The notes below the pieces were generated by a model that worked only from the letters and a program-made list of their open reading frames with translations, was not told where the DNA came from and ran no database searches. A DNA stretch of 64,000 nucleotides from Paenibacillus glycanilyticus. Its GTDB lineage: Bacteria > Bacillota > Bacilli > Paenibacillales > Paenibacillaceae. Below, piece after piece: positions 60,947 to 64,000 of this stretch. Both the position numbers and the translations under genes were made by a program. How positions within the stretch are numbered: the first letter of the stretch is position 1; every line of letters starts with the position of its first letter. The stretch is from NCBI RefSeq assembly GCF_023715145.1, contig NZ_JAMBNP010000001.1, positions 992,001-1,056,000 of the forward strand, in the 5' to 3' direction.

Positions 60947-61975
60947 TTGAGAATTGCTCAAATATCGACGAATACGATTCCTGTACCTCCGAAGGATTAC
61001 GGAGGCACGCAGCGCGACGTGCATTATTTAACGGAAGAGTTGGTCAACCGGGGGCATGAAGTGTTTCTGTTTGCTAAGAAAGGCTCAACCTCGAATGCGA
61101 CCCAAACGTTCGAATATGAGTCGGATGATCCGAAAAAGCAGCTGGATTTTATTATTAAAAACCTCCCGCCAGACGTGGATATCATACACGATCACTACGG
61201 TATCGTTGCGAAAGCGAACCCGCCTATTCCGACTATCAGCAATTCCCATTCCAAAGGGATCAAGGGAGACGTGCAGCTTCGGGTATACGTCAGCAAATTC
61301 ATCCTCCGTAAATACGGAAAACGAAAAGGCTATGCCGTCCATAATGGTATCCGCATGGAGGATTACACCTACACGAAAGACAAACAAAACTACCTGCTCT
61401 TCATGGGAAGATTAATCAAGGAAAAAGGCGTACACCTCGCCATTAAGGTTGCCAAAAAAACAGGCATGCGGCTTATCATTGCCGGCACAATGAACGACAA
61501 AGCCTATTTCAATGCTAAAATCAAACCTCATCTGGGCAGCAAAATCAGTTATATCGGCCCTGTCGGCGGAGACCGCAAACGCGAGCTGCTCGCCAACGCA
61601 AGCTGCGTCCTGTTCACGTCGACTTGGGATGAACCCTTCGGACTAGTCCTCATCGAATCGCTGGCCAGCGGCACGCCCGTACTAGGCTTCAAGAAAGGCG
61701 GCGTTGCCGAGGTGCTTAAAGGAATGCCTCAGCTCCTATGCAGAACGACATCCGACATGGCGATGAAGGTTAAATACCGCAAGAAGAGGCTGCCCAAAGC
61801 CAGCGAATGCAGACGTTATGCCAGAACCCGCTACTCCGACCACATCATGACGGATCGATTCTTAAGTTTGTACCAAAAAATCATCGATAATAAACTGTAC
61901 AAAATTAAAAAAAATACATTATGGAACCGACGCGAAGCCAAGCTTCTGGCTGCGCCGAATGGAGATGACAAGTAA
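60947..61975 (+). CDS. Glycosyltransferase family 4
   Basis: A 342-residue retaining GT-B glycosyltransferase. The N-terminal acceptor domain opens with IAQISTNTIPVPPKDYGGTQ and RDVHYLTEELVNRGHEVFLF. The C-terminal donor domain has LLFMGRLIKEKGVHLAIKVA and the EX7E-type segment EPFGLVLIESLASGTPVLGF. It begins with TTG at 60947 after AAGGAGTTGAG. It is divergent from the nucleotidyltransferase/dehydrogenase pair and is followed after one base by a GT2 gene. It likely adds one sugar of the surface glycan. Confidence 0.9.
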   Translation: MRIAQISTNTIPVPPKDYGGTQRDVHYLTEELVNRGHEVFLFAKKGSTSNATQTFEYESDDPKKQLDFIIKNLPPDVDIIHDHYGIVAKANPPIPTISNSHSKGIKGDVQLRVYVSKFILRKYGKRKGYAVHNGIRMEDYTYTKDKQNYLLFMGRLIKEKGVHLAIKVAKKTGMRLIIAGTMNDKAYFNAKIKPHLGSKISYIGPVGGDRKRELLANASCVLFTSTWDEPFGLVLIESLASGTPVLGFKKGGVAEVLKGMPQLLCRTTSDMAMKVKYRKKRLPKASECRRYARTRYSDHIMTDRFLSLYQKIIDNKLYKIKKNTLWNRREAKLLAAPNGDDK

Positions 61976-61976
61976 G

Positions 61977-62666
61977 ATGATCACCGTAATCGCATGTACG
62001 ATGAGATCCTCATTCATTGATAATGTATTCGACAATTACGATCGGCAGGTTTGGAAGGACAAACAAATGATTATTGTCTTGAATAACGATAAAATGGATA
62101 TCGAACTCTATCAGGAAAGGGCAAGCCAATATCCGGAGAACGAAGTGAGAGTGATCCAGCTTCCCCAGGAATACAAGCTCGGCAAATGCCTGAACTACGC
62201 CATCAATATGGCCCAGGACGGCATCATCGCCAAGTTTGACGATGACGATTACTACGGGCCCAAATTTTTGCGTGAAACTGCCCGTGCAATCAAAAGCGGC
62301 AAAGCGTCCATCGTGGGGAAACATACCTCTTACGTTTACTTTGAGGCAACTCGTTCGCTGATGGTTTTCCGCAGGGGGGGAGAAAGGAAATACGCGCGCA
62401 GCATAAAGGGCGGCACGTTGGTCTTTCGGAAGTCGGTCTGGAAGCGTGTCCCGTTTCCCGAGTTCAAAAAGGTCGGCACGGATTCCGGCTGGGTTGGGCG
62501 GTGCATCCGCAGAGGCTTTCGCGTGTATTCGGTATCCAAGCGGCATTATGTTTGCATTAGAAGAAGGAATACGAACAGTCATACGCAAAAGAAAAGCACA
62601 CGCCTCTATATGTCGCACTGCAGGCTTGTTCGCAGGACGAAGGATTACAGACGGTACGTAAATTAG
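61977..62666 (+). CDS. Glycosyltransferase family 2 (GT-A)
   Basis: A 229-residue inverting glycosyltransferase. The nucleotide-binding start is ITVIACTMRSSFIDNVFDNY. The metal-binding acid cluster is IAKFDDDDYYGPKFLRE, the acceptor region GTDSGWVGRCIRRGFRVYSV. The arginine-rich end (YVCIRRRNTNSHTQKKSTRL) is a known feature of a Bacillus/Paenibacillus subgroup of small GT2 proteins. The start at 61977 follows GGAGATGAC. A terminator lies at 62706-62744. It acts with the GT4 upstream. Confidence 0.88.
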   Translation: MITVIACTMRSSFIDNVFDNYDRQVWKDKQMIIVLNNDKMDIELYQERASQYPENEVRVIQLPQEYKLGKCLNYAINMAQDGIIAKFDDDDYYGPKFLRETARAIKSGKASIVGKHTSYVYFEATRSLMVFRRGGERKYARSIKGGTLVFRKSVWKRVPFPEFKKVGTDSGWVGRCIRRGFRVYSVSKRHYVCIRRRNTNSHTQKKSTRLYMSHCRLVRRTKDYRRYVN

Positions 62667-62705
62667 GGATACAGGTACCGACAAATCAAAACACATCCCC
62701 CTCTT

Positions 62706-62744
62706 GAAATGCAGCCCCTTGGATTACGAAGATGGCCGCATTTC
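62706..62744 (+). terminator. Terminator of the glycosyltransferase pair
   Basis: GAAATGC-A-GCC and GGC-C-GCATTTC arms, followed by TTATTTTAA. Confidence 0.65.
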
Positions 62745-62797
62745 TTATTTTAACAGATGGCTATGTTAAACTCTGATGTTGATTTTTAAGCATAAGA

Positions 62798-62824
62798 AAA
62801 CCGCCTTGTTGAATAAGGCGGTTT
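62798..62824 (-). terminator. Terminator of the small hypothetical gene
   Basis: AAACCGCCTT and AAGGCGGTTT, followed by TCTTATG on the minus strand, next to the stop at 62831. Confidence 0.7.
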
Positions 62825-62830
62825 ATTGTG

Positions 62831-63034
62831 CTAATGTTCCTCATTAGTCAACACTTCTCTACCGTTTGAAGCGTCGTCATTATCATCAATAAGCCGCAAA
62901 CTTATAAGCGTAATGCCGTGCTCTCTCCATACATAATCTTTCAAATTTTTTATCAATTTCAAACCATTCTTAGGAATCGGATACTCATACGACGAAACTT
63001 CAACATGAAGATCGCTCCCTTTCAACTCGACCAT
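62831..63034 (-). CDS. Hypothetical protein, 67 residues
   Basis: A small acidic soluble protein (VELKGSDLHVEVSSYEYPIP, KNGLKLIKNLKDYVWREHGI, ending DASNGREVLTNEEH). No family is recognised and the ribosome binding site before the ATG at 63034 is weak. A good terminator directly after the stop supports a real transcript. It lies between the glycosyltransferases and ohrR. Confidence 0.5.
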   Translation of the reverse strand: MVELKGSDLHVEVSSYEYPIPKNGLKLIKNLKDYVWREHGITLISLRLIDDNDDASNGREVLTNEEH

Positions 63035-63147
63035 ACATGTCTTAATGTTTCATTTGAATATCGTTTAATGACAGATAAAATCCCTCCGGTCAACTAGACA
63101 TACTCAGGCTTCATGAACCATGAGTACGCTGTTTTCCGAGAGGGATC

Positions 63148-63606
63148 TTATTTCTCCAATGATTTTTCGTTTATCTGATAAAGCAGCTTCTGGATCGTTT
63201 TATTAAGTACTCCGATTTCCGCTTCGGTCATCCCGCTTGCTTCTAGAAGCGACATCGGTACGCACATCGTTTGATCTTTGAGCGCAATTCCTTTGTCGGT
63301 AATCCGGATATGCAGGACGCGTTCATCTTCCTTCGAACGTTCTCGCCGTAGAAGTCCCGCTGCTTCCATGCGCTTCAGCATTGGTGTCAATGTACCGGAA
63401 TCCAGGACTAATTGATCGCTGATATCTTTGACCGACATCGTTTCTTGCTCCCATAGAGCAAGCAAAACCAAGTATTGCGGATAGGTTAAGTCCAAATCGT
63501 CCAGCAACGGTCGGTACATGCGAAAAATTGCTCTTGAACATGCATATAACGAAAAACACAAATGAGCATCCAACGGTATATGAGGTCCCTTATTATCTTG
63601 TTTCAT
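63148..63606 (-). CDS. ohrR: MarR family organic peroxide sensor OhrR-type
   Basis: A 152-residue MarR-type winged-helix repressor. The reactive cysteine lies in the OhrR signature LDAHLCFSLYACSRA (Cys17, with a second Cys23). The DNA-binding part is MSVKDISDQLVLDSGTLTPM and LKRMEAAGLLRRERSKEDER. OhrR is oxidised by organic hydroperoxides and then releases the gene for the peroxidase Ohr. Here ohr itself is not adjacent, but a thiol peroxidase gene lies upstream on the same strand, separated by a terminator. The start follows a GAGGAGGG site. Confidence 0.88.
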   Translation of the reverse strand: MKQDNKGPHIPLDAHLCFSLYACSRAIFRMYRPLLDDLDLTYPQYLVLLALWEQETMSVKDISDQLVLDSGTLTPMLKRMEAAGLLRRERSKEDERVLHIRITDKGIALKDQTMCVPMSLLEASGMTEAEIGVLNKTIQKLLYQINEKSLEK

Positions 63607-63723
63607 TGATTATCCCTCCTCTTACGTTTTATCTTCAGCCCATTGTCCTTCATATTACATTCCCTTTTCCAAAAAAACAATGTGCTTCCTAGTCGCTTGA
63701 CAGAAATCGGATTAGAAAATAGA

Positions 63724-63759
63724 GAAAGCCCTATGAGCAACAATTGTCAAAGGGCTTTC
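63724..63759 (-). terminator. Terminator of tpx
   Basis: GAAAGCCCT and AGGGCTTTC arms, followed by TCTATTTTCT on the minus strand, 15 bases after the tpx stop. Confidence 0.75.
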
Positions 63760-63774
63760 CAGGTCTAGAGTTAC

Positions 63775-64000
63775 TTATTCTGTAACACCGCGCAGGGCTG
63801 ACAAAGCGGCATCGAAGTTTGGAGAATCCGACAGTTCGCTCAAATATTCGACGTAGCGGATGGTATCGTCGGCGTCGACGATAAAGATCGCCCGTTGATC
63901 AAGCTGCAATTCTTTAATTAAGACGCCATAGGCCTCGCCAAAGGAACGGTATTTGTAGTCCGATAAGGTAACAACGCGCTCAATGCCGGCGGTCGCGCAA
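63775..64000 (-). CDS. tpx: Thiol peroxidase, C-terminal part (runs off right edge)
   Basis: The last 75 codons of a Tpx-type peroxiredoxin, which reduces hydrogen and alkyl peroxides. The visible part starts at the resolving cysteine (CATAGIERVVTLSDYKYRSF), continues GEAYGVLIKELQLDQRAIFI and VDADDTIRYVEYLSELSDSP, and ends ALSALRGVTE at a TAA (63775-63777). The peroxidatic cysteine and start lie outside the window. It is followed by a terminator and then ohrR, a sensible oxidative stress neighbourhood. Confidence 0.93.
   Translation of the reverse strand, partial: CATAGIERVVTLSDYKYRSFGEAYGVLIKELQLDQRAIFIVDADDTIRYVEYLSELSDSPNFDAALSALRGVTE

Noticed and set aside
62010..62696. 228-codon minus-strand open frame
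   Set aside because: Antisense to the GT2 gene with its DDDD metal site; no start signals.
1..64000. CRISPR arrays, transposons, prophage, tRNA or rRNA genes
   Set aside because: No regularly spaced repeats, transposase or integrase motifs, tandem phage genes, or tRNA-like cloverleaf ends were found on reading both strands.

Overview
The window looks like a chromosomal segment of a spore-forming Gram-positive bacterium of the Paenibacillus type. The grounds are two complete gerA-type spore-germination operons, a CotD-like coat protein, T-box riboswitches, strong AGGAGG ribosome binding sites, AraR/GntR-LacI hybrid regulators, CcpA-type cre sites, and a large load of plant-polysaccharide enzymes. 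No rRNA, tRNA, CRISPR array, transposase or phage gene was seen.

Layout. (1) 1-2,331: an intracellular GH35 and GH30 pair, probably for galactan side chains. (2) 2.5-11.1 kb: small proteins, a glutaminyl-tRNA synthetase behind a Gln (CAA) T-box, FabZ, gene debris, a pyridoxamine-oxidase-like protein, and an acetyltransferase behind a second T-box whose specifier reads ATC (Ile) by position. (3) 11.2-14.9 kb: a 1223-residue secreted multidomain GH30 that shares an 18-bp operator (one mismatch) with the GH30 in (1). (4) 15.1-16.7 kb: a MerR regulator and zinc alcohol dehydrogenase with a MerR-type long-spacer promoter. (5) 16.8-20.4 kb: ger operon 1. (6) 20.5-27.6 kb: GH105, AraC regulators, LysE exporter, a nicotianamine-synthase-like enzyme, a decayed GH38/discoidin gene and an intact GH43. 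(7) 28-37.5 kb: a GntR-LacI regulator, an RNase H-like protein, ger operon 2, and the arabinose genes araD, araR and an FGGY kinase with a family of AraR-like operators.

(8) 37.8-41 kb: a binding-protein-dependent sugar transporter without its ATPase gene. (9) 41.1-49.2 kb: two divergent transcription units for a sugar acid. Leftward are a GntR regulator, a receiver-less YesN-like regulator and UxuA. Rightward are a degenerate SDR, a normal SDR, an enolase-superfamily dehydratase, an RraA-like protein and an aldo/keto reductase. A 19-bp near-perfect palindrome lies between them. This is the best candidate for an undescribed pathway. (10) 49.2-58.3 kb: housekeeping and small genes (6-phosphogluconate dehydrogenase, a coat protein, a frameshifted membrane protein, a stalk-domain protein, an ECF sigma/anti-sigma pair, GNAT, VOC). 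(11) 58.5-62.7 kb: UDP-glucose dehydrogenase, a sugar nucleotidyltransferase and two glycosyltransferases, likely for a surface polysaccharide. (12) 62.8-64 kb: OhrR and the C-terminal end of thiol peroxidase.

Taken together, secreted and cytoplasmic glycosidases release arabinose, galactose and uronate units. The ABC transporter, arabinose kinase/epimerase, UxuA/SDR cluster and 6-phosphogluconate dehydrogenase feed these into central metabolism. AraR, AraC, GntR and cre elements tie expression to the available sugar. Several dead or truncated carbohydrate genes show turnover of this catabolic repertoire.
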